Shown: positions 21,266 through 21,343 of the stretch, piece after piece
Layout: each line of letters starts with the position of its first letter
Position numbering within the stretch: the first letter of the stretch is position 1
From: Oscillospiraceae bacterium
GTDB taxonomy: Bacteria; Bacillota; Clostridia; Oscillospirales; Oscillospiraceae
Direction of reading: 5' to 3'
NCBI GenBank assembly: GCA_016295615.1
Contig: JAEDKW010000013.1
Location: 1 to 21,343 of the forward strand
Length of the DNA: 21,343 bases
Notes under the pieces: generated by a model
Seen by the model: only the letters and a program-made list of their open reading frames with translations
What the model was told of the DNA's origin: nothing
The model's database searches: none
Translations under genes and position numbers: made by a program

Positions 21266-21343
21266 TTATGTCAACTTGCGGAGCTTCCGGAAAAAGCGCT
21301 CCAGCTCCTGCCGGCACTCCTGCTCCAAAACGCCGCCGACAAG
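21266..21343 (-). CDS. tadA: tRNA-specific adenosine deaminase, C-terminal end only (partial)
   Basis: Only the last 25 codons and the TAA (21268-21266) are inside the window. The peptide LVGGVLEQECRQELERFFRK, then LRKLT at the end, matches the conserved C-terminal helix of TadA (typically GGVLEEEC followed by FFRRLR). TadA converts A34 to inosine in tRNA-Arg(ACG). The catalytic domain lies outside, so the call rests on this tail. Other cytidine/deoxycytidylate deaminase-fold proteins could share it. A terminator-like hairpin follows. No SRP RNA, which sits near tadA in Bacillus, was found in the downstream flank. Confidence 0.72.
   Translation of the reverse strand, partial: LVGGVLEQECRQELERFFRKLRKLT

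Overview
The window looks like the chromosome of a spore-forming, GC-rich member of the Clostridia, most likely Oscillospirales (Oscillospiraceae-like). The signs are a SpoIID cortex-engulfment hydrolase with a sigma-E-like promoter, a YerC/TrpR-type regulator, a DUF1540 cysteine-rich small protein, an M-box riboswitch on mgtE, and strong AGGAGG-type ribosome binding sites. Most genes are housekeeping or envelope functions. I see no insertion sequence, prophage, CRISPR array or origin. The lineage is inferred from gene content, not from a database match.

Left part (1-4250): a minus-strand tRNA-Val(UAC) with a consensus promoter and phased A-tracts upstream; the redox chaperone gene hslO; a SAM methyltransferase downstream of a YerC/TrpR-type regulator; a divergent DUF3298-domain gene; and an SdpR-SdpI autorepressor/immunity-type pair whose promoter is flanked by two near-identical palindromes.

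Middle (4250-12150): a minus operon M29 aminopeptidase - gamma-carbonic anhydrase - aroQ; mgtE behind an M-box riboswitch with its own terminator; and divergently a plus operon yihY-type membrane protein - trkA - trkH (potassium uptake), closed by a perfect palindromic terminator. Magnesium and potassium transport genes thus sit back to back.

Right part (12150-21343): an exported hypothetical protein; a DUF1540 protein followed by two half-length TauE/SafE (TSUP) genes; a minus operon response regulator - histidine kinase - HtrA protease - 41-residue membrane microprotein, resembling envelope-stress modules of the CssRS/HtrA kind; a secreted protein with a stalk domain and a NodB-like domain that has lost its catalytic residues; spoIID; a divergent multi-pass membrane protein; and the 3' end of tadA at the edge.

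The items most worth following are the degenerate deacetylase-like protein, the split TSUP transporter pair, the twin SdpR-type operators, the microprotein downstream of htrA, and a 310-bp gene-free stretch (20956-21265) with four helically phased TTAACA boxes and competing hairpins.
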